NCBI GenBank assembly: GCA_024734495.1
Contig: JALMQS010000030.1
Location: 13,618,378 to 13,682,377, forward strand
DNA from: Forficula auricularia
Lineage: Eukaryota; Arthropoda; Insecta; Dermaptera; Forficulidae
DNA length: 64,000 nucleotides
Reading direction: 5' to 3'
The first letter of the stretch is position 1, and each line of letters starts with the position of its first letter. Under the pieces are notes generated by a model. The model was not told the DNA's origin. It worked only from the letters and a program-made list of their open reading frames with translations, and ran no database searches. The position numbers and the translations under genes are program-made. Shown here one piece after another: positions 34,150-45,589 of this stretch.

Positions 34150-36070
34150 TTGACTTAAACCTTAAACTTCTCCAAACATAAATTTAAATTTATAGATGTA
34201 GACACTTTAAAAAGGGAAAATAATTATAAAGAAAAATAGAAAAGAAAGCAGTTAATTCTTCAGGGGATATTAATTTAATCAACATTTTGTCCACGTTAAT
34301 AGCATCCTTCCTCATGGCTTGTAAATATATTTTCTAAATATTGATATAAATATTTATTTATATATACAATATCTGTCCTGAGGAGTGTATTATTAAGGAC
34401 CCCAAATAATCAGTACCAATATAAGTTTGACTAAATTTATACAACGAAATATTAATTACTTTTTTTCTTTTTCTTTCACTAAATTTCACAAATTTTGATG
34501 TTCCCCCAATTGTTTTTTTTATAAAAATCAAGAAATTTTGTTCATAAAATTATTTTTAGAATATATAAAAGAAATATTTGTAATTTTCTCCAAATATTTT
34601 TTTATTATTATATTTATCTGAGCCATGTAATTCATCATTAATTCAAACCGATAGTTCTTCAAGACATTTACAAAATTATTAAAAAAAAAAAATAATAATA
34701 ATAAAAATATTCGGACCTACCTAGCAGAACTTAAGACCAAGTGTCGTCATTTGCATAAATCGTGCCTTAAGCAATTGGGGTTTCCCACTAAAAAATATAT
34801 TCCCTTATAGGAATTAATTTTATAACTCAAGATTTTGTTTTTCTAAAACATGGTATTTATTTAAAAAAAAATTAATATTTGTCCATTTATTTAATTCTAG
34901 ATCTTTGAAAGTTGTAATAGAATTAAAATTACATGAATTGAAAGGATATATTAATAATGAAAGGACAAATGAAGTTATGAATATAGGCATTCGAATAAAT
35001 TTATACGTAATAGAAATTATATAGGAATTATGGGCTATTTAATTAGAATCCAGCTTTATGCATCATTCGAATGTACAATTATGATTTCATAAATAGTTTG
35101 TTGCACTTTACATTAGTTTTGAAAATTCGATGATAAATTTTTAATTATATAAAAGTGACTAAAATTTGTTTATTTTTTTTTTGTGAGAAATGTTTTTAAT
35201 GATAAATTTACTTATAGAATCGATCTGATTCATTAAAAAAATGTGAAAAAACACTTAGCTGACTGAGTTAAACGACACAGCTGTAATCGCGATCATCATT
35301 CAGGCCGTTTTCTTATTAAAAATATTTGTTGATCTATCCTTGTAAATTATTTTCTGCTCAGATACACATAATAAATAAAATAATTACATAAAGAAAATTT
35401 TTCTCTTTAAAATAATTAAACTTGTTAATAAATTAATAAAAATAAAATTTAAAGAATTAAAAAAAATGCATTTTCTCCTCTTGTTGAAAAAATTAAATTA
35501 ACAAAAACTTAAATTTGATTTTGAATTTGTTTTTCTCTAATATAATAAAAAGTAGAGAGGTGCAACACCTAAAAATCGCGCACACTGATTGTATTGTATT
35601 TTTGCATTTTGTACGCACCACTAATATTTTTTGTTTGATATATTAACAATAATTACTACTAAATACCCATCTAAGCAAAAGGTTTTTGACCCTGGACCTA
35701 ATTCAACTCGTTCCCTACCTGGGTGATTCGCGAATTCAACTGAAGGTCAACAGATAGTTGCTTGGCTCTGCTCTCATCTTTTTACATAATCGAAAATTTA
35801 TTACTAGGAAACAAAGAATTCTTTATTTATTTCCCACTTCTAAACCAACTTATCATGACAAAATTTGGAATTAATAATTTTATAAAAATTTTTTTTAGAA
35901 TTATCTATAAAAATAATATTTTCAAGAATTATTGAAGCGGTTTAGGATCTTACACTGGGTCTTTTTTAAATAGATAATTAATTCAATTGGTGAATTTTAA
36001 GTTATATATTATTTAATGTTTTACTAATTTATGCCAGCTTCTTCAAAACATATCAGCTTATTAATTGATT
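34150..36070. other. Unassigned AT-rich intron sequence
   Basis: No supported feature. A small GC rise at about 35690-35780 ('ctgggtgattcgcgaattca') has no open exon with valid phase. Confidence 0.4.
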
Positions 36071-36079
36071 ATCAGACTT

Positions 36080-36178
36080 ATTATTATTACCGGACATGTC
36101 TAAGGGACAGAGTCGAGTGGAGACGGATTGTTGCATCAAACCAGTCTTAGGACTGTATACTCAATGATGATGATGTCT
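36080..36178 (-). repeat. Insect dispersed repeat with CAT microsatellite
   Basis: The complement reads CATCATCATCATTGAGTATA, then 'cagtcctaagactggtttga' and 'tgcaacaatccgtctcc'. A second copy at 59680-59790 reads 'catcatcatcatcatcatac', 'agttctaagactgatttgac' and 'cgtctctatcccatgcacac'. A shared dispersed family; the phrase is common in insect genomes. Confidence 0.6.
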
Positions 36179-36224
36179 AAGTATTGAATACACTCGATTT
36201 TTTTACGATTATCCTTTATAAATG

Positions 36225-36430
36225 TCTGAAACGTGGAGAAAAATACTTTCTAGGTATAATTTTTTTTTCTCTTACTAAAGAGTTCTTTCTAGTGCCAAAA
36301 TGTTTATATTTCCGTAATGAAAAACTGTTGGTTTTGAGTTCTCTAGTTTCAGAACTTCCAGTTCGAAAATTCGGACAATCTGATTCATATTTGTTATATG
36401 AAGAACTACTAAACAGTTGTAACTAATTAG
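36225..36430 (+). repeat. Dispersed AT-rich repeat (same family as 6040-6260)
   Basis: 'agtgccaaaatgtttatatt' then 'gagttctctagtttcagaac' matches 52300-52340, 57170-57200 and 6150-6215. It overlaps an 80-codon frame that is not a gene. Confidence 0.5.
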
Positions 36431-36720
36431 CTGGAATTTGCCACATTTTATTATTCTTATCTTAAAAAAAAAAATCATTTACAATGAAATTATTTTTAAA
36501 ATTTATAAAACAATAAATCTTTTAAAAGATCACATGAATCGTTCGGTATAATTTTTTTCCTTTATTGATCAAAAAATTGTAAGTGAAAATGATCAAGGAA
36601 AAATTTTCCAGAAAGCTTTCATGTTCTATTAATTATAATATATTTAAAAAAAATTATGATATATTTTTATTAAATTGAAAAGTTGTAATACTTTCATTCC
36701 TGTAAATTCCTGTGAATACA

Positions 36721-36773
36721 TTGTAATAGACTGATGAAGAAGGCAAAGCCTCGAAACTATAGTCTCGTTATAA
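36721..36773 (+). ncRNA. Hammerhead ribozyme-like motif with intact core
   Basis: CTGATGA at 36731-36737, then stem II (AGGC, AAA, GCCT with a closing G-C), then GAAAC at 36753-36757, loop TATA, and GTC at 36762-36764. The C and A of GAAAC pair with G and U of GTC, giving a 2-bp stem III with a 4-base loop. Stem I can form from TTGTAAT (36721-36727) and GTTATAA (36767-36773) with two wobbles, plus AG/TC next to the core. All core bases expected of a type I hammerhead are present. Cleavage would fall after C36764. Confidence 0.6.
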
Positions 36774-36851
36774 ATAAATAAAATTTATAATTCAATAGAA
36801 CACACTCTTTTATTGTCTCCTTCAATATATTTTTATATTAACATAAAATAA

Positions 36852-37030
36852 ATTTTTTTTTTTGGCTTTTCGGCCTTTCTAGCCATAAGCCAATTTACGA
36901 TACTAAATATTTTTTAAATTTTGTCTCTACCCCGGGGGTCAGATTTTAGCGGAATGCCTCGAGTCGGATTCGAACCCGGGTCCGCTTGGTTAGCAGGATG
37001 ATACGCTACCGCCTAGCCTATCCGACCCCC
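36852..37030 (-). mobile_element. tRNA-derived SINE, reverse orientation
   Basis: It begins with T11 and GGCTTTTCGGCCTTTCTAGC, contains the B-box complement GATTCGAACC at 36967-36976 and ends at GCCTAGCCTATCCGACCCCC. It is the same family as 8397-8577 and 17048-17229. Target duplications are unclear in the AT-rich flanks. Confidence 0.9.
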
Positions 37031-37034
37031 TAAA

Positions 37035-38170
37035 TATTTTTTAAACAAATCTTTAATAATGAAATAATCAACAAATCATCGTAACAAATACAAATACCCA
37101 TTGGCGCATCATCAGATAAACAAGAAATTTTCAATCTCTTGATCGTAAATGCTGTGAATTTTATTATGATTTCATAGATACCGGACGATTCATAGTTTAG
37201 AATTATTTTTATTTTTCACACGAACTAGACTTAGAAATATCGGACTGCCTATGCCTGGGTGAATACTGGACACCTGACAACCTTGTTGACGATCGTTCAC
37301 AAAAAACAGAAATTTATGTGGAATTTCTGGGATTATTTATATAACTAAATAGTTCACCACTTTATCAGCTATTCAACTATAATATCATCTCTTGTTTTTC
37401 CTGGATTACCTAAGAAGTGAACAGCTTTTTAGCGAAAACAGTTGGCAGATGTCTTTCATTCCTAGCATTTTTATTATTTTCTTATTTTTTTAATCTCATT
37501 TATCTAACTATCTCACTATCTGTCACAATGGGCGAGCGATATTTAGCAAATAGAAAAATAATACATTTAATTTAAATATAAGTAAGTATAATGACTTCTT
37601 GATTCGTTTTAATAACATTTGATAATGACTGCAAAAATAGAAATAGTATTATCTATTTTTGTTAATAAATTATTTCTTCAGCGCTGATTTACCTTGAATA
37701 ATTCTTAAAAAATAATATGATGGAAACTTAGGTAGAGAACTATATTAATTTTCCCCGTATATTTAATTAGTGTACTTTGCTCTAAGTATTTATAATGTAA
37801 TTATTGTGTTATAGTTTTTAATTATTAACCACGCTACTAAAAATTATTAAAATTCCTTGAAATTGAACCTTGGTCTGATTTTTCCAATAAATAAATACCA
37901 GGTCAAGTAAAAATCATTGTTTAGTACATTGAGAACCCAATTAGTTTACCAATAGCCAATATAAACAGACGAGAATAGGAATTTACTAGAAATTTTCCAC
38001 TTTTTACCAAGAGTGATCAAAGTTTATCAATCAAAATTTATAAAATCTAGATTCTATTTTTTATTGTCTTCAAATTATCACCCTGTGCGTCCATGAAAAT
38101 GATTGATTTGTATATTAGCTCATTTATATTAATATGATAGCATATCCACATATCTGAATACGTATCATCA
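37035..38170. other. Unassigned sequence
   Basis: AT-rich. 'atttgtatttgttacgatga' and CTGATGATGCGCC on the minus strand near 37080-37115 may be a decayed hammerhead repeat. Nothing else was recognised. Confidence 0.35.
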
Positions 38171-38179
38171 GTTAAACAA

Positions 38180-38295
38180 TAAAACCGGGTATATACGATA
38201 ATCGGATTAAGTTTAGAATAGGTTCTAACTATATATTGTATACATTATCTATACCTATCTCTAAATATTCTTTATGTTATACCCGGTATTATATC
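38180..38295. repeat. Small inverted-repeat element
   Basis: AATAAAACCGGGTATA on the left and TATACCCGGTATTATA on the right are inverted ends 116 bp apart, with AT-rich sequence between. It is a possible MITE with no assigned family. Confidence 0.5.
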
Positions 38296-38727
38296 TGAAA
38301 AAATTATTAATTAGGGACTATTTCTTTCTCCTCTGTCATAATGTGAAATCAAGCAAAATTCTTTTCAATTGATAAATTTTAATCAAGTCAATAGAATTGA
38401 GATTATGACATCTCCCACAGTACAAAATTATAATTTGATCAAAGCAGCACAATGCCCTTACAGAAGAGTTTCTAGCCCTCTCTGATTGGCTGGAAATCTA
38501 TCAGAATTATATTTAAAACGAGTTCTCTGGGCTGTATTTCCAACATTGAAATCTTTGTCAAATGCTCTGCTGGTCTAAACTCATTTATCACTTGAGTGGA
38601 GACTAATTGATTATCCACTCTTCCCTAATCCCTTACAATTCTACAGTATTATCTAAATATATACTACCTGTAACATTGCTTGTAACATGGGCTTGGAAAA
38701 TAATATCAGCGTTAACAATTATATTTG

Positions 38728-38797
38728 GAGAGAAACTCGAACTCCAGGTTTACAAAACTGTTAGTTGAACTTGCGCTCCACTGCGCTACCGCCCCTA
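38728..38797 (-). repeat. tRNA-like sequence
   Basis: The minus strand reads AGGGGCGGTAGCGCAGTGGA (A box TAGCGCAGTGG) and later GGAGTTCGAGTTTC (B box) before CTCTCC. It resembles a tRNA 5' half, but the 7-bp acceptor pairing is poor and the variable region is long. It is probably a SINE head or tRNA pseudogene. Confidence 0.5.
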
Positions 38798-39187
38798 AAT
38801 AATATTTATATTTATTATTCATAAATGAGTTTGTAGTATAGTATGATAATGAATTAACATATATATTATATCCTTGAATAAGGTTTATCAATATTTTAAT
38901 TTGAAAATATAATTTGAGCCAACTTTAAAAAGGAAAAATAATTAGGTAAGAAGAGTTAAACAGAAATGCGATTATCTAGTAAACATTGAAATTTGATACT
39001 TTATATTTTAACATGAATAATAACACGAAGCCAACTACAAACTTTCATTTTATCTTCAGTCAATGTTCTCCTGACGATGAGTTAAGAGCTCGAAATATAT
39101 AGAGTAAACTTAAAAAAATCTTTGTATTTTAATTTTTTTTCTACTTGTGAAACACCACCAACTCCCAACCTAATTTAATTTTAACAA

Positions 39188-39222
39188 TGTTTCACTATAA
39201 ACCAACACCGCGTTCCCTAAAT
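39188..39222 (+). repeat. Copy of the 27.8-kb element's right part
   Basis: 'tgtttcactataaaccaaca' then 'ccgcgttccctaaa' repeats 27798-27831 with one difference. The palindrome is absent here. The family is unassigned. Confidence 0.55.
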
Positions 39223-39224
39223 TA

Positions 39225-39825
39225 AAAAAAAATTAAATTCGATACATACTTTCATTTTATTTATGCATTGCTTTTTATTCTAAATTAATGCTAAATCAAA
39301 ATGCATGTACTTTTCTCTAAATCAATATCACAATCAATAAATATTGAATGGTATATAAAAAATAAATATAAAAGCTCGATAGAAATATTCATAGCATTAA
39401 TATTTTGTTTTAAATATATTTAATCTTTATACATTTATATATTCCAAATTATTTGGCCGAAATCCAAAATTTGCTCATCTGGAGAGTGAAACAAGGACAT
39501 GTCTTCGTTTCGTTTTTTCTTCATCTGCTCCGTTAATTTATTTGGCAATGGCCTATATATATTTATTCTTTATTTATTTCAATCATTTTTGCAAATTTAA
39601 TGGCTTGGAAATAGCGTTGATGTACAAAAAGTAATATTTTGTTGTCATTTGATAAAGATCAAAGTGTTTTTGAAAATTATTTTGAATTATTGTTAAAAAA
39701 TAAATAAATAAAACAACCTGGCAGGGTACCATTACCAAGTATTAAATTTTCCCTAGTGAAAATAATTTTAGTGTGAAGGATTTTTAGTCAGAGGATTGTG
39801 TAAATAAATTTATAATTATTTCCGA
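39225..39825. other. Unassigned sequence
   Basis: AT-rich, without supported features. Confidence 0.4.
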
Positions 39826-39831
39826 AAGAAC

Positions 39832-40075
39832 CCCCCCCCCCCTCTTACTTTTGGGGCCATTAGCAATTAATATCTCTTTTTGATTATGAGAAGTATCATT
39901 ATTAGAAATATCAGCTTTCTTTGATTTTTGCTTGAAAATATTTTTTACCCCCCCCCCCCTCTTACTTTTGGGGCCATTAGCAATTAATATCTCTTTTTGA
40001 TTATGAGAAGTATCATTATTAGAAATATCAGCTTTCTTTGATTTTTGCTTGAAAATATTTTTTACCCCCACCCCC
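39832..40075 (+). repeat. Two tandem copies of a 119-bp poly-C unit
   Basis: Each copy starts with a C tract and CTCTTACTTTTGGGGCCATT and ends 'gcttgaaaatattttttacc'. Copy 1 is at about 39832-39950 and copy 2 at about 39951-40069. They are essentially identical. The 130-codon minus-strand frame across them is a repeat artefact with duplicated KNIFKQKSKKADIS. Confidence 0.85.
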
Positions 40076-41125
40076 CCCCCACCCCGAATTTTTTGGTAGC
40101 CACCATTTTCACATAGTGAGTCATTTTCATAAGTTCGTATTGGGTGCATATGCAAAATTTTGTACAAATCGATCAAAGGGTCTATGACTTATATTGATGG
40201 TTCTATTTTTTGAACCCTCCCACAATTTCGGCCCCCGAAAAAAATAATAACTCTTTTTTTTATTATATTATGTTCATTTTATAGTATATTTCATTTTTCC
40301 TTTTTTTTTTTTTTTTTTTTTTAGTTTTAAAATCTTAAAAGTAATTTTAATATTTTAACCCCCTCCCTTAATTTTTGGTTAGATTCAACCAAAATCTAAT
40401 AATCTCTTAATCTCAATTCTCCAAAACTACATGTGAAATTTCGTTTTGATATTCACATTAGTTTTTGAGCTAGATCTACACAAAATTTGGTAACGTATTA
40501 ACAAAGCTTTTGACAAAATAATGAATAAATTTAATCCTGATGTGTGTGTCTGTCTAAATTGAAATTATATGATTTTATTTTTATTGATATTCAAATGTAC
40601 ATGTTTTAATATTTAACGCCTTATAATACAACCCGCAATTCAGAGCGTTCGATTTGAATGCATAACCTAGAACACACAGGCGAAGCTCTATTTTTATTAT
40701 TTTTTTTGACCCCCCCCCCAATTTTGGCTCCAGGAAAAAATCATGACTCATTTTTATTATAGGTCTCTTTTATAGTAGGTTTCATTTTGTTTTGTTTTTG
40801 TATTTTAGTTGAAAATTTTATAATTTTAATTTTTTAAGAGCCTCTCCCTTAACTTTTGGTTCAATTTCAACCAAAATCTAATCAGCTCTTAATCTGGATA
40901 TAAAAAATCTACACGTGAAATTTCGTTTTGATATTCATACTAGTTTTTTCGCTAGAGAGTACACAAAATTTGGAAACATAGTAACTTAGATACTAACAAA
41001 CATTTTGTCAAAATCATTAATAACTCGTAAAATATAATTTTTTCGATGTTCACTCATTCGGACTTTTTTGTAGAGCAAAACGCCATGGTTTCTCTTAATT
41101 TTTTACTTGACTATACCCTCTATGG
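40075..41125 (+). repeat. Poly-C dispersed repeat, two successive copies
   Basis: Phrases 'caaccaaaatctaataatct', 'gaaatttcgttttgatattc' and 'gagctagatctacacaaaat' occur at about 40390-40490. They recur as 'caaccaaaatctaatcagct' and 'gaaatttcgttttgatattc' at about 40869-40940. The region ends 'tttttcgatgttcactcatt' and 'tgactataccctctatggta'. It is the same family as 2255-3067. Confidence 0.65.
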
Positions 41126-41359
41126 TAAAGTAAAAATGAATTAAAATTCACTATTAAAACATACCATCTCCAATTCTTTTAAAAATGTAATTAGAATTTT
41201 TGTTAATTTCAATTAATATTAATTCTCACATGAATATAGATTTGTAAGAAATCTGTACGAAGGATTGAACAAATTCTTTTTTAAAAGAAAATCAACTGCT
41301 CTGCTGTTCTCGGCAAGAAAAACCTTTTAATCTTTTCTCTTAAATAAACCATTCACTAA

Positions 41360-41533
41360 GGGCCGGTTGCATGACGCAAAGTAAATGCTAACCAAGGTAG
41401 ATGGTAAATGGAGGGGCTGGGATGGCCAATCAGATGACAGGAACATTCAGTGCCTTTCATCTGATTGGATCCCAGCCCCTCCATTTACCATCTACCTTGG
41501 TTAGCATTTACTTTTGCGTCATGCAACCGGCCC
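41360..41533. mobile_element. Harbinger-like MITE, copy 2
   Basis: A 174-bp foldback with ends GGGCCGGTTGCATGACGCAA and its complement, flanked by TAA on both sides (41357-41359 and 41534-41536). The inner arms carry 'ggtagatggtaaatggaggg' and CCAATCAGATGA. The arms are nearly perfect. Confidence 0.9.
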
Positions 41534-41636
41534 TAAGTGCTAGTCGGCCTCCATACCAATGGTTCCATATACCTTATATGTATCTTCTAAAAATATTCAG
41601 ATATCAAATTCTTTGATATTTTTTCATTTATATGTA

Positions 41637-42976
41637 CGAGCCCCGTCCCATCTCAATGGGCCCACCAATATTTTTTCTTTTTAAATAAAATTATGCTAAT
41701 TCACGGTTAATTTAATTTAAATATTTATTTTTATTATCATTTGGAACAACATTTTAAACAATTTAAAACATTTTATTGTAACATTTAACTTAAAATTATT
41801 TTTTAATTGTTAAAAACAAGGAAAACATACAAAATCCAAAACCTTTACCGCTGTGTGACGTCGCGTTTATTTTTAATTACGGCTTGAATTCTTTTGGGCA
41901 AAGTACTTATTAAGTTTTTACCCTCATCTTGAGTGAAAGTATCTCAAATATTTTGAAGTTTGTGTTTTAATTCGACTACGTTTCTAGCTGGTTGTATTCG
42001 TAATAGCTTTTTCATTGTGTGCCAAAGAGTTTCTATTGGTGACAAGCTGGGACTGTTTGCCATCCACTCCAAAAGTGGAACATTATTATCAGAAAGCCAT
42101 TTTAAAGATTTTCTTGATGTATGGCAGGCCCCGTCTTGTTGGAACACAAAATTATTATTATTCTGCAATGCATCTGCCATTGTTGGAAGTAACGATTTTT
42201 TTAAAATCTCTAAATATTTATTGGTGTTTACAATTCCATCAATAAAATGAAGTTTTCCAACATCTCTAGCAGACATTGAACCCCATACCAAAACTGAAGC
42301 AGGAAATTTTACTTTCTTTTTTAAACAATCTGAATTGAAAGCTTCATTTTTCTGACGAATTGGTTCGATTGTCCCCAACACAAACTTCAAAACGAGACTC
42401 ATCACTCCAATGGACACTATTCCATTCATCACTCGTCCAATTAATGTGACTTTTAGCCCATTTAAGCCGGTTTTTCTTTTGAATAATATTTCTGACACTA
42501 AACTTTGATAAATTAACTAGATCGCCAATTTCCACGTTTGATTTTCCCTTTTTAAATAAATTGATAATAATTGAGTGAATTTTTTCATCAACAACCTTTC
42601 CACGAGTCATTTTTACTAATAATTGAGTGAATTTTTTCATCAACAACCTTTCCACGAGTCATTTTTACTAATAATAAACAAAACAAACTTTCTTTTGTTG
42701 GAAAAAGGCAAAACCTACTTGATTATTTCACATATTCAAAGATTCTTAAAAAAAAATCGTGAAAAGCAAAGAACTATTTTTTATATAAAAATATGTTTTT
42801 AACAATTAAAAAATAATTTTAAGTTAAATGTTACAATAAAATATTTTAAATTGTTTAAAATGTTGTTCCAAATGATAATAAAAATAAATATTTAAGTTAA
42901 ATTTACCGTGAATTAGCATAATTTTATTTAAAAAGGAAAAAATATTGGTGGGCCAATTGAGATGGGACGGGGCTCG
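41637..42976 (-). mobile_element. Tc1-family transposon, 1.34 kb, TA-flanked
   Basis: Inverted terminal repeats of about 185 bp begin CGAGCCCCGTCCCATCTCAA (left) and, complemented, CGAGCCCCGTCCCATCTCAA (right). TA flanks both ends (41635-41636 and 42977-42978). It encodes a defective transposase on the minus strand (41944-42610). The terminal repeats are highly similar, so the insertion is fairly young. Confidence 0.92.
41944..42610 (-). pseudogene. Tc1-like transposase, internally deleted and frameshifted
   Basis: From MTRGKVVDEK (start at 42610), the first helix-turn-helix is recognisable (VEIGDLVNLSKFSVRNIIQK). It is followed at once by RLKWAKSHINW and VHWSDESRFEV (first catalytic Asp). 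The second helix-turn-helix, roughly 50-60 residues, is missing. A frameshift follows within FEV/FVLG. Then come VLVWGSMSARDVGKLHFI, FVFQQDGACHTS (second Asp), and NSPSLSPIETLWHTMKK (catalytic Glu). The total is about 222 codons against about 340 in the family, so it is inactive. A 51-52-bp direct duplication covers the start region (42553-42668). Confidence 0.9.
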
Positions 42977-42984
42977 TAAATGAT

Positions 42985-43960
42985 ATATGTATTTGTAGTA
43001 TTTTTTCTTAATTTTAAAATAAGTCACTTTTTTGTTTTTTGCTATTGAGTATATATATTGTACATTAGGATCTTTCGATCTGTTTAGCGTTAAATATTAT
43101 TAAGATATAGTATTATGTTTATGTTGAAAAATTAGTGGCATTCATACAACATAATGAAAGAAATGTCTATATTTCATTGGCATGCCATGGCAAGTGTTAA
43201 AATCATGAATGGCTAACTGACGCAAGCTTTGGCCTCTTTCTTTCTCTTGAACACTTTTCAATATAAAAAATATAAATTACATTAAATTAGCACTTTCATT
43301 GAAATAAATATAGCCGTATATATATAACATATTATTATATTAATTTTTTTTATTTTTATTTTTCATATATATTTTGAACAAATTATCTTCTTTAGTGTAC
43401 AGATATTTTATTTTTGTTTTTACTGAAAACTTTTATTTAATTATATATTTTTTTATCTTTGACGTTACTAATTTCTCTCTTATAAACTATATGTACAAGA
43501 TTTTTTTTAATCTACATGAAAAAAATGCATAAATAATCGCCTAACTTTCAAAGTATTTTTTTTTCCTTAAGCTTAAATCTCAAAAAAATATACGCATCAA
43601 CATTTTTTCAATAGTAAGCTTAAAGATATTGAAAGTATTTTTCCGGGTTAGTTGAGCCAGGCTGTAAATTAAAATTAATAGACATTTTCTATTAGATACA
43701 AGACTAAGTTTCCTACTCTACTTCCGAAACCGTTAAAGAAATACTCTGGTTTGATTAATTCTCGCCATAGATATAATCATTTGATAACGGTTCCGGATCT
43801 TGAGGCATCCAAATATCCTAATTTCAATAGGAAATATCAATTAAGGCTTTCGAAATTTTTTAGGACTGAATCTGTCTAGAAGCAAATTAATGCTTTCGTC
43901 CCCCAGTAAGGCTCAAATCAAACAAGCATTTTAAATCAATAATTCATCTTAAATTAAAAG
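42985..43960. other. Unassigned AT-rich sequence
   Basis: No supported feature. Confidence 0.4.
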
Positions 43961-43964
43961 GTAG

Positions 43965-44105
43965 AATAGGTCCATAGTATCCTCTGCTTGTCGTAAAAGG
44001 CGACTAAAAGGGGTTGGAGTTGTAACAAGCCCACTCCATAAAAGAACCTCCTAGCCATGGAAGTAAATGCTTGGTTTCATTCAACAGGGAGAAGAATATT
44101 AAGAC
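43965..44105 (+). repeat. Dispersed insect repeat fragment
   Basis: 'agtatcctctgcttgtcgta' then 'aaaggcgactaaaagggg' and 'acaagcccactccataaaag'. The 'TGTCGTAAAAGGCGACTAAAAGGGG' type of phrase (split here) recurs in insect retroelement debris. Only one copy is in this window, so the call is from memory. Confidence 0.45.
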
Positions 44106-44218
44106 ACATAGATAAAACAAAAATAATAAATTAAGATTCTAAAGAAGAAAAAAAGAAGCACATTTCTTCTTTGAGAAGCTTCTCGTATACAAAACTTGGA
44201 TTATATGTTTACTTGGCT

Positions 44219-45016
44219 GGTCTCGTTTGGTCTCTTTTGGTCTCGCCAAGTATCGTTACATTCATATAGTTATAGACCAGAGGTGGCCACAACGTGGCTC
44301 GCGAGCCGCATACGGCTCTTCATTCAATCTCGTGTGGCTCTTGAACCCTCTTGAATAATTCTACTGATTTTAAAAATAATAATTTAATTAAAAATTGAAT
44401 AATGACGACCGTCCTGATGATGTATCTTGGCACTGTTTAGTAAGATGGCTATCTGTAAGCAATGTTCTTTGCAGATTTTTTCAATTACTTGATCCAATTA
44501 AACAGTTTATGTAAGAAAAAGAAAATTTTTCCCTGAACTTGATGGCCCCCAATGGTTGTTAGATTTGGCTATTTTTTACCGATGTGGTTCAGCATTTACA
44601 AACGCTAAACATCGCATTACATGGAAGAGAAAAACTTATTTCTGATTTAACGCAGAGTGTATTTAGTTTTCATAGCAAATTAATATTCTTTCGAAAAGAC
44701 CTTGAAGCTAAGAAATTCGCTCACTTCAAATGATTGAAGAAAATTATTGAAAGCCACCCTGATGTTTAGATGAAAACAGAAGATTATTTTTGCAAAATAG
44801 CTGGTCTTGCTGAAGAAATAAATAACAGATTTAATGATTTGAGAACACTCAAACCTTCATTTTATAAAATAAAAATGTGTATTTTTTTTAATAAACCATT
44901 AATTAATTTCCAAACAATGTGGCTCGCTTTGAAACAGTTTTATAAATTTGCGGCTCCCAAAGTTAAGGTTAATGGCCACACCTGTTATAGAGCAAAAGAG
45001 ACCAAACGAGACTAGC
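44219..45016. repeat. Inverted repeat split by a hAT element
   Basis: TCGTTTGGTCTCTTTTGG at 44223-44240 is the complement of CAAAAGAGACCAAACGAG at about 44993-45010. The hAT relic (44278-44984) sits between these arms. A small GGTCTC-rich foldback was therefore the insertion target. Confidence 0.6.
44278..44984 (+). mobile_element. hAT relic, 0.7 kb (GTF2IRD2-type transposase)
   Basis: The ends are CAGAGGTGGCCA and, complemented, CAGGTGTGGCCA. The 8-bp flanks are TTATAGAC (44270-44277) and TTATAGAG (44985-44992). Broken coding sequence on the plus strand reads REKLISDLTQSVFSFHSKLI, FFRKDLEAKKFAHF, then MKTEDYFCKIAGLAEEINNR and FNDLRTLKPSF. That is the hAT group also known as GTF2I-repeat-domain-2-like. 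Stops interrupt it, and the catalytic and dimerisation parts are deleted. Confidence 0.85.
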
Positions 45017-45019
45017 CCT

Positions 45020-45455
45020 GACGAGACGAAAAATTACATAGGGTCTCGTCCAGAGGCCAAAAAGTGTGATTCTTTCATTTAGTCCGTGGCCATAGGCAAT
45101 GAGAATGTATTTATAGTATGTTTATTTTTTAATTTAACTGCTCTTCTCAAAATCGACTTGATCTGATCATGTTAGAGAGAAGCCGTGTTGTTGGATACCT
45201 TTAGGAGGGTTGCCTGTATAGACAGAAGGATCAGGGTGTTCGCGTGTCCGGTCCGATTCTTTTTATTAAATAACTACGCTCTTTAATCCATTCAACCACT
45301 GATCTCCGAGCTTAAACTAATACCCAAAATCTACATGAAGGATAGAATTTCAATTATTTAATTTCTTTCGTTATTCATTTATCAAGTTATTTTGCTTTAT
45401 TGTACTATATTATCTTGGGTTCGAGCTCCGGCTGATCCTTTTGTTTATACTTTAT
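45020..45455. other. Sequence between two hAT elements
   Basis: It contains 'gtgttcgcgtgtccggtccg' and, at about 45417-45430, 'ttgggttcgagctccgg', which hints at a B-box-like SINE fragment. Nothing firm. Confidence 0.35.
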
Positions 45456-45589
45456 AACAGCGTTTCCCAAACTTTTTTGACCGCGGCCCGATATGAGGTT
45501 TTAAAATTTTTCACGACCAATATGAAAAAAAACCCATTTATTTACAAAACAAATTTTATTCTTTAATAAAAATCAAGTTATTTGTTTGT

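Noticed and set aside
33779..34153. 124-codon frame overlapping candidate first exon A
   Set aside because: It has no ATG start, and at the good donor it would leave in phase 1, incompatible with exon 61238. The ATG frame at 33969 fits better.
38728..38797. Functional tRNA gene
   Set aside because: A and B boxes are present, but acceptor-stem pairing and arm geometry fail. It is treated as a tRNA-like repeat. The same holds for 13884 and 32841.
39055..39110. Hammerhead candidate (CTGACGA ... CGAAATATATAG)
   Set aside because: The first box fits, but GAAAC is GAAAT and no GTC/GTA/GTT cleavage triplet follows at the right place.
39784..40176. 130-codon frame with an internal repeat
   Set aside because: It is produced by the 119-bp tandem duplication and poly-C tracts and has no recognisable domain.
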